From an uncultured Desulfobacteraceae bacterium (GTDB taxonomy: Bacteria > Desulfobacterota > Desulfobacteria > Desulfobacterales > UBA5852): a stretch of 64,000 bases of DNA. The position numbers were made by a program, and so were the translations under genes. The DNA is taken from the NCBI GenBank assembly GCA_913060875.1, contig CAJXSL010000006.1, positions 186,001 through 250,000 on the forward strand, read 5' to 3'. The notes under the pieces were generated by a model. That model saw only the letters and a list, made by a program, of their open reading frames with translations, searched no databases and had not been told where the DNA came from. This document shows, in pieces, positions 55,110 to 63,216 of the stretch (the first letter of the stretch is position 1; the number at the start of each line of letters is the position of its first letter).

Positions 55110-56837
55110 ATGTCCCCGGAAGATACCCGCCCGCCCTTACCGCCGCTTGTCGCCCTTTCCATCGGTGTTGTCGCCGTTTCAACGGGCGCTATTTTTGTGC
55201 GGCTGGCCGAAGCCCCGGCTTTGGTCACCGCCGCCTACCGGGTGGGCATTGCCAGTTTGGTTTTACTGCCCCTGGTCTGGTGTTACGCCCGTGAAGAATT
55301 GTTCACTTTAAAGGGCAAGGATGTCGGGTTGGCAGCCATCGCCGGTGGTTTTCTGGCCCTGCACTTTGCAACCTGGATTGCATCGCTGGACCATACCTCG
55401 GTGGCCAACAGCGTTATTCTGGTCAATACCAACCCGTTATGGGTTGGCCTGATGGCCCCCATGATGACCCGGGATCGGGTTGGTCGCGGCACCATCATCT
55501 GCATCCTGATCAGTGTCGCCGGCGCAATGATTATTGGTTGGGGCGATATCGCGACCGGCGGCAATGCGCTATGGGGGGACGCACTGGCGCTGATGGGAAG
55601 TATTTTTGCGGCGGTATACCTGCTGATGGGACGTAACCTGCGTTCACGGCTCAGTCTGGTGGTCTATATTTTCCTGTGCTACGGAAGTGCCGCCGTATTT
55701 CTTTGGGGGACAGTGGTGATCAGCGGGTTGCCGGTGAGCGGATTCAGTGGGACCACCTGGGGGGCGTTTGCCGGCATGGCCCTGTTTTCGCAACTGGTTG
55801 GGCATACCAGCTACAATTGGGCCCTGAAGTGGTTGAGCACCAGTACGGTGGCCGTTAGTCTGCTGGGGGAACCTATCGGTGCCAGCCTTATGGCGTTCTT
55901 TTTTTTCAATGAAGACTTGACCGCGCCGAAGTTTATCGGCGGTGGTTTAATTCTCATGGCGATTTACCTGGCCGCTCGACTCGAGGGCCGCTCGACTCGA
56001 GGGCCGCTCGACCTGAGACAACCTGACCAAATGGAGGCAAGGATGACGTACGAGAATATCAATTTCGAGATCGAGGATCGCATCGCAATCATTACGTTCA
56101 ACCGGCCGAAAGCCCTCAATGCGTTGAATCGCGCGCTGCTGGATGAATTCGCGGATGCCGTCGACCGGGTCGCAATGGATGAAACGGTGCGTGTCCTGGT
56201 GCTGACCGGAAGCGGGGACAAAGCCTTTGTGGCCGGCGCCGACATCACGGAAATCAATCAATTGGGCCCCTTGGGGGGCAAATATTTCGCCCGCCGTGGC
56301 CTGGAGGCCATCAATCGATTGCCCCAAATCCCGGTACCGGTGATCGCGGCCGTCAACGGGTATGCCCTGGGCGGCGGCACCGAGATGGCCCTGGCCTGCG
56401 ATTTCATCTATGCCGCCGAAAGCGCCACCTTCGGTCTGCCGGAGATCAACCTGGGGATTATCCCCGGCTTTGGTGGGACCCAACGGCTGTCCCGCCTCAT
56501 TGGTCCCAATATGGCCCGTGAAATGATCTATACCGGTAAAATGATCGATGCGGCGGAAGCATTTCGTCTGGGAATCGTCAATAAGGTATGTGCACCGGAT
56601 CAATTGATGACCGCTGCCTTGAAAACGGCCGCTGTCATGGCCACCAAGGGCCGAGTGGCCCTGCGTGCCGCCAAACAGGCCATTACCAACGGACTGAATG
56701 TCGACCTGACATCCGGTTTGGCTCTGGAAAACGATGCGTTTGCGCTCTGTCTGGCCAGTGCCGATGCCCGTGAAGGGACCAGTGCTTTCCTCGAAAAACG
56801 CAAGCCGGAATTCAAAGGGACGCTGGCGGACGATTAA
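55110..56837 (+). CDS. EamA-family transporter joined in frame to enoyl-CoA hydratase
   Basis: One open frame of 575 aa. Residues 1-295 are a drug/metabolite transporter of about ten membrane helices with two EamA repeats (GFLALHFATWIASLDHTSVANSVI; LVGHTSYNWALKWLSTSTVAVSLLGEPIGA). The rest is a crotonase. The fusion passes through a 16-bp tandem repeat at 55971-56012 in which each copy shifts the frame. With one copy fewer or two fewer the transporter would end at a TGA before the hydratase, so the join may be a recent expansion or an assembly error. I treat the hydratase as a separate gene with its own RBS (56043-56837). ATG 55110 is the most likely start. Confidence 0.6.
   Translation: MSPEDTRPPLPPLVALSIGVVAVSTGAIFVRLAEAPALVTAAYRVGIASLVLLPLVWCYAREELFTLKGKDVGLAAIAGGFLALHFATWIASLDHTSVANSVILVNTNPLWVGLMAPMMTRDRVGRGTIICILISVAGAMIIGWGDIATGGNALWGDALALMGSIFAAVYLLMGRNLRSRLSLVVYIFLCYGSAAVFLWGTVVISGLPVSGFSGTTWGAFAGMALFSQLVGHTSYNWALKWLSTSTVAVSLLGEPIGASLMAFFFFNEDLTAPKFIGGGLILMAIYLAARLEGRSTRGPLDLRQPDQMEARMTYENINFEIEDRIAIITFNRPKALNALNRALLDEFADAVDRVAMDETVRVLVLTGSGDKAFVAGADITEINQLGPLGGKYFARRGLEAINRLPQIPVPVIAAVNGYALGGGTEMALACDFIYAAESATFGLPEINLGIIPGFGGTQRLSRLIGPNMAREMIYTGKMIDAAEAFRLGIVNKVCAPDQLMTAALKTAAVMATKGRVALRAAKQAITNGLNVDLTSGLALENDAFALCLASADAREGTSAFLEKRKPEFKGTLADD
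55971..56012 (+). repeat. 16-bp tandem repeat at the transporter-hydratase junction
   Basis: Two full copies of GCCGCTCGACTCGAGG (55971-55986 and 55987-56002) and a partial third GCCGCTCGAC (56003-56012). Because 16 is not a multiple of three, copy number controls whether the transporter frame reaches the hydratase. Slippage or recombination could switch this. Confidence 0.9.
56043..56837 (+). CDS. Enoyl-CoA hydratase/isomerase (crotonase)
   Basis: 264 aa from ATG at 56043, with GGAGG 5 bases upstream; this internal signal supports independent translation. Crotonase fold: AFVAGADITEI (oxyanion hole), EMALACDFIYAAESATFGLPEINLGIIPGFGGTQRL (catalytic Glu pair region). Hydrates trans-2-enoyl-CoA in beta-oxidation or related pathways. 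Its frame is the same as the upstream transporter because of the repeat at 55971-56012. Confidence 0.88.
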   Translation: MTYENINFEIEDRIAIITFNRPKALNALNRALLDEFADAVDRVAMDETVRVLVLTGSGDKAFVAGADITEINQLGPLGGKYFARRGLEAINRLPQIPVPVIAAVNGYALGGGTEMALACDFIYAAESATFGLPEINLGIIPGFGGTQRLSRLIGPNMAREMIYTGKMIDAAEAFRLGIVNKVCAPDQLMTAALKTAAVMATKGRVALRAAKQAITNGLNVDLTSGLALENDAFALCLASADAREGTSAFLEKRKPEFKGTLADD

Positions 56838-57031
56838 CCGGCATGCGCGTGCCTGATTCGCAAACGTCCCCCCGGAAAGGCCTCGGGCCCGTCGAACCGC
56901 ATGGCCTGTTTAATCCCGTAAAGGCCTTTGCCGGAAAAGGCCTCCGGGGGAGGATATCGCTTTTCGCTTGACAGGACGGGTGTCATTCGTTATGCAATCA
57001 GGCACAAGATGATTTAGGAGAAAAACAAGCA
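56838..57031. other. Gap between hydratase and leader peptide, with promoter
   Basis: 194 bases. Contains an inverted repeat GGCCTTT-GCCGGA-AAAGGCC near 56927 and the leader promoter at 56968-56996. Confidence 0.4.
56968..56996 (+). promoter_or_regulatory. Sigma-70-type promoter of the paaK-liv operon leader
   Basis: TTGACA at 56968-56973 (exact consensus) and TATGCA at 56991-56996, spacer 17 bases. Transcription should begin near 57003, about 30 bases before the leader peptide ATG. Confidence 0.6.
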
Positions 57032-57118
57032 ATGCTTTTCGGTAATGTCTATTTTTATTTTTTCGGTTTTTTTGGGGGCTTTCTCTTTAGAAAGTCCACC
57101 CATGAGCCGTCAACGTAG
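57032..57118 (+). CDS. Phe/Tyr-rich leader peptide (candidate attenuator peptide)
   Basis: 28-codon frame starting ATG 57032 with AGGAG 11 bases upstream and stop TAG at 57116. Eight of residues 3-19 are Phe and two are Tyr (core YFYFFGFFGGFLF). Such codon runs are typical of leader peptides (PheL type) whose translation speed reads aminoacyl-tRNA supply. Two intrinsic terminators follow, then the aryl-CoA ligase operon. Short length means it could be coincidence, but promoter, RBS, aromatic bias and terminators all lie in the right order. Confidence 0.6.
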   Translation: MLFGNVYFYFFGFFGGFLFRKSTHEPST

Positions 57119-57141
57119 ATATACCGACCAACGCGATTGAC

Positions 57142-57183
57142 AAGACCATGGGGGGACGCAAGGGGTCAACCCATGGTCTTTTT
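57142..57183 (+). terminator. Intrinsic terminator 1 after the Phe/Tyr leader
   Basis: AAGACCATGGG at 57142-57152 pairs perfectly with CCCATGGTCTT at 57170-57180, followed by TTT. The loop is 17 bases and includes GTCAA, which is complementary to TTGAC at 57137-57141. GTCAA also occurs at 57109-57113, just before the leader stop. These short complements would permit rival foldings, as in an attenuator. Confidence 0.7.
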
Positions 57184-57190
57184 ATTATAG

Positions 57191-57223
57191 GCTGCGGGTT
57201 TGTCACCCGGCAGCTTTTTTTTT
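57191..57223 (+). terminator. Intrinsic terminator 2 ahead of paaK
   Basis: GCTGCGGGT (57191-57199) pairs with ACCC and GCAGC (57205-57214) with one bulged G, loop TTGTC, followed by nine T residues. Together with terminator 1 it lies between the leader peptide and the paaK start. Confidence 0.75.
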
Positions 57224-57302
57224 GGCCGTGCCTTGAAACAACGTTCCTCGCCAAACTCACTTTTCTTTTTGCCAGACCCGTTCGATAAGGAGGATGACGC
57301 GC

Positions 57303-58604
57303 ATGATCTACGACATCGAGTATGAAACCATGCCCCGGGAGGCTTTAGAAGCCATCCAGTTGCGCCGATTGAAGGCAACCATCGATCGCTGCTATGCCAG
57401 CGTGCCCTTCTATCGGAAAAAATTTGAAGCAGCCGGCATCACGCCCGGGGATATCCAGAGCTTGAAAGACCTGCAGCGGTTGCCCTTCACGACCAAACAG
57501 GATCTGCGGGACAACTATCCTTTTGGCATGTTTGCCGTGCCCATGGAAAACGTCGTCCGCATTCATGCGTCTTCCGGAACCACCGGTCAACCCACCGTTG
57601 TGGGATACACGGCACGGGATGTGGATACCTGGGCCGGGTTGATGGCCCGCTCCCTGATGGCCGGCGGCGCGTCCCGAGGAGATATCATCCACAATGCCTA
57701 CGGTTACGGACTGTTCACCGGGGGATTGGGGGCACACTACGGCGCTGAAAAACTGGGGGCCTCGGTCATTCCCGTCTCGGGGGGGAATACCAAACGCCAA
57801 GTGGTGATCATGCGGGATTTCGGTCCCACCATTCTTACCGCAACCCCGTCCTATGCCCTGCATCTCGCCGAAGTCGCCGAAGAGTTGGGCGTCTCTTTCC
57901 GGGACCTGAATTTTAAATACGGTATTTTCGGCGCGGAACCCTGGTCGGAAAAAATGCGTGGTGAGATCGAAGAGAAGTTGGGATTGGTGGCCGTCGATAT
58001 TTATGGTCTCAGTGAAGTCATCGGGCCTGGTGTGGCCATGGAATGCCATGAAGCCAAAAACGGGTTACACATTTTTGAAGACCACTTTATCCCGGAGATT
58101 ATCAATCCGGAAACCGGCGAAGTCCTGCCCTACGGGGAAATCGGAGAATTGGTGTTTACCTCCATCACCAAGGAGGCTTTCCCTGTTCTTCGCTACCGCA
58201 CCCGCGATATCACGTCCTTGAACCCGGAACCCTGTATTTGCGGCCGGACGGTGGTTCGCATGAACAAGGTGAGCGGTCGTTCCGACGACATGCTGATCAT
58301 CCGGGGTGTCAATGTCTTCCCCTCCCAGATCGAAAGCGTTTTGATGGAAATGCAGAACGTCGAACCCCATTATCAACTGGTGGTGGACAGGGAAGGGCAG
58401 TTGGACATCCTGACCGTCATGGTCGAAGTATCCGAAGCCATGTTTTCCGATGAGGTGAAGACGCTCCAGGGCATGGAGCGGGAAATTACCAAAAACATCA
58501 AGGAATACCTCGGTGTATCCGCCAAGGTTAAACTGGTGGAGCCGAAAGCGATCGCGCGCAGCCAGGGGAAAGCCGTGCGGGTTATCGACAATCGAAACAT
58601 TTAG
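57303..58604 (+). CDS. Phenylacetate-CoA ligase (PaaK family)
   Basis: 433 aa from ATG at 57303; AAGGAGG lies 9 bases upstream, so the ATG at 57294 is less likely. Converts an aryl acid such as phenylacetate with ATP and CoA to the CoA thioester. Adenylate motif [16 protein letters not shown], the [16 protein letters not shown] substrate loop, and the C-terminal [16 protein letters not shown] hinge. In sulfate reducers such ligases sit with aryl-pyruvate oxidation and amino-acid transport genes; here an ACT protein and Liv transporter follow. The exact acid is not certain. Confidence 0.93.
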   Translation: MIYDIEYETMPREALEAIQLRRLKATIDRCYASVPFYRKKFEAAGITPGDIQSLKDLQRLPFTTKQDLRDNYPFGMFAVPMENVVRIHASSGTTGQPTVVGYTARDVDTWAGLMARSLMAGGASRGDIIHNAYGYGLFTGGLGAHYGAEKLGASVIPVSGGNTKRQVVIMRDFGPTILTATPSYALHLAEVAEELGVSFRDLNFKYGIFGAEPWSEKMRGEIEEKLGLVAVDIYGLSEVIGPGVAMECHEAKNGLHIFEDHFIPEIINPETGEVLPYGEIGELVFTSITKEAFPVLRYRTRDITSLNPEPCICGRTVVRMNKVSGRSDDMLIIRGVNVFPSQIESVLMEMQNVEPHYQLVVDREGQLDILTVMVEVSEAMFSDEVKTLQGMEREITKNIKEYLGVSAKVKLVEPKAIARSQGKAVRVIDNRNI

Positions 58605-58614
58605 GGAGGCAAGC

Positions 58615-59046
58615 ATGCGAGCAGAACAAATATCCGTCTTTCTCGAAAATAAAGCCGGTCGTTTGTGTGAAGTGACGGGCATTCTCGCTGAGGCACACGT
58701 CAATATCCGGGCCCTGGCATTGGCCGACACGTCGGATTTCGGCGTATTGCGGTTGATTGTGGATGACACCGATAAAGCCAAGGAAGCGCTGAAGAAGGCG
58801 GGCTTCACCGTGGGTAAAACCAATGTCCTGGCCGTGGAAGTTCCCGATCGTCCGGGAGGCCTTCATGAAATTCTCGATTTTCTCCAGTCTTCCCATATCA
58901 ATGTCGAATACATGTATGCCTTCGTGCAGCAGACGGGCAACAATGCCGTCATGATTTTCCGTTTCGACAATACAGATGAAGCCCTGAGGGTTATTCAGGA
59001 AAAAGGCTTGCGGGTCATCGACGGGAAAACCCTGTACGGTATGTAG
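58615..59046 (+). CDS. Tandem ACT-domain protein
   Basis: 143 aa from ATG at 58615 with GGGAGG upstream. Two ACT domains (about 1-65 and 68-140: EQISVFLENKAGRLCEVTG; LAVEVPDRPGGLHEILDFL). ACT domains bind amino acids and regulate metabolism. It lies 10 bases after paaK, a common pairing, and may report aromatic or branched-chain amino acid level to the ligase. Confidence 0.85.
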   Translation: MRAEQISVFLENKAGRLCEVTGILAEAHVNIRALALADTSDFGVLRLIVDDTDKAKEALKKAGFTVGKTNVLAVEVPDRPGGLHEILDFLQSSHINVEYMYAFVQQTGNNAVMIFRFDNTDEALRVIQEKGLRVIDGKTLYGM

Positions 59047-59170
59047 CCCGTCGTCGGGTGTGCCATTTGCCTGACCTTGATTTTTGGCCGGAAGAACCAG
59101 AGGAACCGAATGAAACCTTGAATCTCACCGGATCAACCGGTGGCAACCGACCATGATGAAGGAGGTCAAA

Positions 59171-60343
59171 ATGACGATCAAGCGACACGGACGCAAGATC
59201 GCCCTGTGGGCGGTGATGGTCCTGGCCATCACGGGGATGCTGCTGCCGGCATCTCTGTATGCCGCGCAAACCTACAAGATTGGCGCCATCCTGGCCGTCA
59301 CCGGACCGGCCTCGTTTCTGGGTGGCCCGGAAGCGCGCACGCTGGAAATGCTGGTGGATCAAACCAATGCCGCCGGTGGGATCAACGGCCAAAAAATCGA
59401 ACTGATTATCAAAGATTCCGGCGGCAATCCGGAGAAGGCGATTTCCTTTGCCAAGCAGCTCATCGAAGAAGAGAAGGTCCTCGCGGTCATCGGGCCATCC
59501 ACCTCCGGCGAGACCATGAAAATCAAAAAGATTTTCGAACAGGCCGGCACCACGCTGATTTCCTGCGCCGCGGCCGAGGTGATTGTCAACCCGGTGGCCC
59601 AATACGTTTTCAAGACTCCGCAAAAGGACTCCTTCGCCGCCCAAAAAATTTTCCAGACCATGAAGGCCATGGGCATTTCCAAGATCGCCGTGCTGGCCGG
59701 CAATACAGGCTTTGGCAAGGCCGGTAAGGCGCAGCTGTTGAAAATCGCGCCTGAGATGGGTATCGAAGTGGTCGCGACGGAAGTCTATGACAAACAATCC
59801 AAGGACCTGTCGGCCGTTGTGGCCAAAATCAAGGCCAACAAAGACGTCCAGGCCGTGGTCAACTGGTCCATCGTTCCGGCCCAGGCCATTGTGGCCAAGA
59901 ACATGCGCCAGGCCGGATGGGACGTGCCCCTGTTCCAGAGCCATGGATTCGGCAATATCAAGTATGTCGAGGCGGCCGGGGCGGCCGCTGAAGGCATAAT
60001 CTTCCCCTGCGGTCGATTGCTGGTGGCGGATCAGCTCCCGGATGGCCATCCCCAAAAGGCGTTGCTGGTGGATTACATCGCCGGCTACGAGAAAAAATAC
60101 CAGGAGACCGCATCCGCCTTCGGCGGGTACGCCTACGATGCCTTTATTATCCTTGAGGCCGCCATGGAAAAGGCGGGTATGGACCCGGCCAAGATTCGCG
60201 ACGAGATCGAGAAGATCCAAAATCTTCCCGGAACGTCCGGGGTTTTCAGTTTTTCGCCCCAGGACCACAATGGTCTCGATATCGACTCCTTTGAAATGAT
60301 AACCGTCAAGGACGGTAAGTTCGTTCCCTACAAGGGGATGTAG
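59171..60343 (+). CDS. LivK-like ABC transporter amino-acid-binding protein
   Basis: 390 aa from ATG at 59171, with GGAGG 5 bases upstream. Signal peptide (residues about 10-35, cleavage after YAA). Periplasmic binding fold type I: YKIGAILAVTGPASFLGGPEARTLEMLVDQTNAAGGINGQ is shared by branched-chain amino acid binders (cited only as a family pattern). Captures an amino acid for the downstream permease. Aromatic or branched-chain ligands are both plausible. Confidence 0.9.
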   Translation: MTIKRHGRKIALWAVMVLAITGMLLPASLYAAQTYKIGAILAVTGPASFLGGPEARTLEMLVDQTNAAGGINGQKIELIIKDSGGNPEKAISFAKQLIEEEKVLAVIGPSTSGETMKIKKIFEQAGTTLISCAAAEVIVNPVAQYVFKTPQKDSFAAQKIFQTMKAMGISKIAVLAGNTGFGKAGKAQLLKIAPEMGIEVVATEVYDKQSKDLSAVVAKIKANKDVQAVVNWSIVPAQAIVAKNMRQAGWDVPLFQSHGFGNIKYVEAAGAAAEGIIFPCGRLLVADQLPDGHPQKALLVDYIAGYEKKYQETASAFGGYAYDAFIILEAAMEKAGMDPAKIRDEIEKIQNLPGTSGVFSFSPQDHNGLDIDSFEMITVKDGKFVPYKGM

Positions 60344-60380
60344 ATAGACGGTTGACTTCTGTAGGGTCCCATGGGCCGCA

Positions 60381-60436
60381 GCCTGATGCCGGATATAAAG
60401 GGGCTGGTCGTTACCGGCCTCTTATCGGCATCAGGC
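60381..60436 (+). promoter_or_regulatory. Long stem-loop between livK and livH
   Basis: GCCTGATGCCG at 60381-60391 pairs exactly with CGGCATCAGGC at 60426-60436, and the inner sequence also pairs partly (ATAA with TTAT, GG with CC). The T-run after it is short (CTTT). Such hairpins after a binding-protein gene often protect its mRNA or reduce read-through, giving more binding protein than permease. Confidence 0.7.
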
Positions 60437-60480
60437 GGGGCTTTCAATTCAGGCATACCGGTTAATCTTCGGCGGATGCG

Positions 60481-61371
60481 ATGACAGCGGAACTCTTTGT
60501 CCAATATCTGTTTGCCGGCATTACCTATGGCGCGATCTATGCCATCGTGGCCATCGGCTTCAATATCATTTACAATGCCACCGGCATTATCAATTTCGCC
60601 CAGGGTGAATTTGTCATGCTGGGCGGAATGATCTCCATTACGCTGCTGCCCATAATGCCGCTATGGCTTGCCATCACAACGGCCGTGATGCTCACCATGG
60701 TGTTCGGCGCCTTGCTGGAGATCTGTTTTATCCGCTGGCTGGAGAATCCCAGCGTCTTGCGGATGATCATCATCACCATCGGCTTGTCCATCCTGACCCG
60801 CGAGGCCGCTTTGCATATCTGGGGAGAATCCATTCGCTCGCTACCGTATTTCATTGGCGACGAGGTGATGACGGTGGCCCTGTTCGGCGCGCGGATATCG
60901 CCCCAGGTTCTCTGGGTGATCGGTGCCTGCGGACTGATGGTCATCGGGCTGAATATTTTTTTCCAAACCACTTCGGTGGGAAGGGAAATGCGCGCCTGCG
61001 CCGCCAACCGCAGGGCGGCTCTGCTCTGCGGGATCAATACCCGCAACATGGTGACGCTTTCGTTTATGCTCAGTGCCGGCATCGGGGCGCTGGCCGGATG
61101 CGTCATGTCACCCATTACGTCCACTCAGTACGATATCGGCACGGGACTGGCGATCAAAGGGTTTACCGTCGCCATTCTGGGCGGGCTCGGCAATGCCATG
61201 GCCGCCGTGGGGGCGGGGCTTCTCCTCGGCATCCTCGAAGCATTTTCGGTTTCCGTCCTGCCGCTGGCCTTCAAGGATGCCATTGCCATTGCCATTTTGC
61301 TGTTGATCCTTTTCTTCAGGCCGCACGGCCTTTTCGGCTCCCGCACGGCCGCCGGGTTGAAGGAGTTCTGA
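60481..61371 (+). CDS. LivH-like branched-chain amino acid permease
   Basis: 296 aa, about eight to nine membrane helices. LivH/LivM family signature GFNIIYNATGIINFAQGEFVMLGG at the N-terminus and AACAANRRAALLCGIN with EAA-like loop in the middle. One half of the membrane channel of the transporter. It follows the livK hairpin and stops 2 bases before livM. Confidence 0.92.
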   Translation: MTAELFVQYLFAGITYGAIYAIVAIGFNIIYNATGIINFAQGEFVMLGGMISITLLPIMPLWLAITTAVMLTMVFGALLEICFIRWLENPSVLRMIIITIGLSILTREAALHIWGESIRSLPYFIGDEVMTVALFGARISPQVLWVIGACGLMVIGLNIFFQTTSVGREMRACAANRRAALLCGINTRNMVTLSFMLSAGIGALAGCVMSPITSTQYDIGTGLAIKGFTVAILGGLGNAMAAVGAGLLLGILEAFSVSVLPLAFKDAIAIAILLLILFFRPHGLFGSRTAAGLKEF

Positions 61372-61373
61372 CC

Positions 61374-62468
61374 ATGAAGAAGCTCTTTCCCCTGGCCGTG
61401 CTGGCGACCTTGATCATTGCCATTCAACTGATCACCGGATGGACCGACACCCGCTTTTACCTGACCCAGCTGACCATGTCGGCCTATTATGCCCTGCTGA
61501 TTATCGGCCTTTGTGTGGTGATGGGCTATGCCGGCCAGTTATCCCTTGGCCATGCCGGTTTTTTCGCCATCGGCGGGTACGTGTCGGCCGCCCTGACAAC
61601 CCGGAACCTTGAGGGGCTCAAGGACACGGTACTGATTCGATTATTTGACGGGTTGGGATTGCTCGTTGCGGGACAGGACATTTACGGCGATTCCCTGTTG
61701 GTGGTAACCCCATGGGCGGCCTGTCTGGCGGCGGTGTTGTGTGCCGGCGTCATTGCCTGGGTGCTCGGGATTCCGGTGCTGAAGCTCAAGGGGCACTACC
61801 TGGCCATGGCGACCCTGGGATTCGGGATTATCATCTATCGAATTGTGCTGGCCAGCGAGGTTTTCGGAGAGGCCGACGGCATTTCCGATGTCCCCTCATT
61901 TCCATTGCTGCCCGGGCTGTCGGTCAGCGGTGATTTCGGCGCCCGGGAGGAGAACTACTACATTGCCTGGGGATTGCTGATCATCGGTTTGGTTCTTCTG
62001 CGTAACCTGGTGGACAGTCGTGTCGGCCGGGCATTGCGCTCGATCCACGGCTCGGAAGAAGCCGCCGAAGCAACCGGAGTCGACACCGCCCGCTTCAAGC
62101 TGCAGGTCTTTGTGATTTCCGCCGTATACGCCGCCGTGGCCGGTGTCTTTCTGACCCACTACAACGGTGGTATCGGTCCCTCCGAAGCCGGTGTCATGAA
62201 ATCGGTGCGCTACGTGGCCATTGTTGCGGTGGGCGGCATGGCGCATCTCTGGGGCGCCATGGTGATGGGCATCGTGCTCAATTTTCTTTCCCTGCGCGGC
62301 GTGTTCGGCTCCTATGACGACGCCGTATTCGGATTCATATTGATTGCCATCATGTTGTTTGCACCGAACGGCATTTTGAGCTGGAACTGGCGGGGCTATG
62401 GCGCCATGCTGTTGCGGCGCGGCCGCCGGAGGGAGTCTTTGAGGGAGAAAACGGATGGCCTTGCTTGA
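61374..62468 (+). CDS. LivM-like branched-chain amino acid permease
   Basis: 364 aa from ATG at 61374, 2 bases after livH. A longer upstream frame is a shadow of livH. About ten helices; YALLIIGLCVVMGYAGQLSLGHAGFFAIGGYVSA at the N-terminus is typical LivM, and the EAA-like loop is near SIHGSEEAAEATGVD. It overlaps livG by 14 bases. Confidence 0.92.
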   Translation: MKKLFPLAVLATLIIAIQLITGWTDTRFYLTQLTMSAYYALLIIGLCVVMGYAGQLSLGHAGFFAIGGYVSAALTTRNLEGLKDTVLIRLFDGLGLLVAGQDIYGDSLLVVTPWAACLAAVLCAGVIAWVLGIPVLKLKGHYLAMATLGFGIIIYRIVLASEVFGEADGISDVPSFPLLPGLSVSGDFGAREENYYIAWGLLIIGLVLLRNLVDSRVGRALRSIHGSEEAAEATGVDTARFKLQVFVISAVYAAVAGVFLTHYNGGIGPSEAGVMKSVRYVAIVAVGGMAHLWGAMVMGIVLNFLSLRGVFGSYDDAVFGFILIAIMLFAPNGILSWNWRGYGAMLLRRGRRRESLREKTDGLA

Positions 62469-63210
62469 AATTTCCCGCCTGCACAAAAAATTCGGCGGTT
62501 TGCATGCCGTTAACGACGTTTCCTTCGGGGTCGCCCAAGGCAGCATCAAGGCGGTTATCGGGCCCAACGGGGCTGGAAAAACAACGCTTTTCAATCTGAT
62601 TGCGGGATCTCTGGCGGCAACATCCGGTCGGGTGCGCTTCAACGGGGAAGACATCCAGGGCCAGAAGCCCCACCAGATTGCCGCCTGCGGCATCGGCCGA
62701 ACATTCCAGAATATCAAGCTTTTCCACGATATGACCGCCCTGGAGAACGTCATGGTGGGCCGCCACCTGCGCAGCAGGGCCGGGTTTGTGGCCTCCATGC
62801 TGCACATGCCGTGGACCCTTAAAGAGGAAAAGCAGATCCGGGAAAAATCCCTGGAACTGCTGGAATTGCTCGAGATTGACGCCTATGCGGATGTGGAGGC
62901 CACCAGCCTGGCCTTCGGTCAACAGCGGGCCGTCGAGTTTGCCCGGGCCCTGGCGCTGGAGCCGACCCTTTTGCTGCTGGACGAACCGGCCGCCGGGCTG
63001 AATATGCAGGAAACAGCCGAAGTCAGCAAGCTGATTGCCCGGATTCGGGACTTGGGTATTACCGTCTTGCTTGTGGAGCACGACATGTCGTTGGTCATGG
63101 AAATTTCCGATGAAATCGTGGTTCTCAGCTTCGGCCAGAAACTCGCCGAGGACGTTCCGTCGGCCATTCAGAACAATACGGAAGTGATCAAGGTGTATCT
63201 AGGTGAGTGA
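62455..63210 (+). CDS. LivG-like ABC ATPase
   Basis: 251 aa. Walker A GPNGAGKTTLF, signature SLAFGQQRAVEFARAL (variant of LSYGQQR), Walker B LLLLDEPAAGLN, switch His in VEHDMSLVMEIS. Powers the LivHM channel. The start overlaps the livM end by 14 bases. Confidence 0.95.
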   Translation: MALLEISRLHKKFGGLHAVNDVSFGVAQGSIKAVIGPNGAGKTTLFNLIAGSLAATSGRVRFNGEDIQGQKPHQIAACGIGRTFQNIKLFHDMTALENVMVGRHLRSRAGFVASMLHMPWTLKEEKQIREKSLELLELLEIDAYADVEATSLAFGQQRAVEFARALALEPTLLLLDEPAAGLNMQETAEVSKLIARIRDLGITVLLVEHDMSLVMEISDEIVVLSFGQKLAEDVPSAIQNNTEVIKVYLGE

Positions 63211-63216
63211 GGCACG

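Noticed and set aside
59015-60268. 417-codon minus-strand frame opposite livK
   Set aside because: Shadow of livK; the plus strand has signal peptide and binding-protein domain.
60663-62468. Longer LivM frame beginning inside livH
   Set aside because: The upstream 237 codons are an out-of-frame shadow of livH; ATG 61374 directly follows the livH stop.
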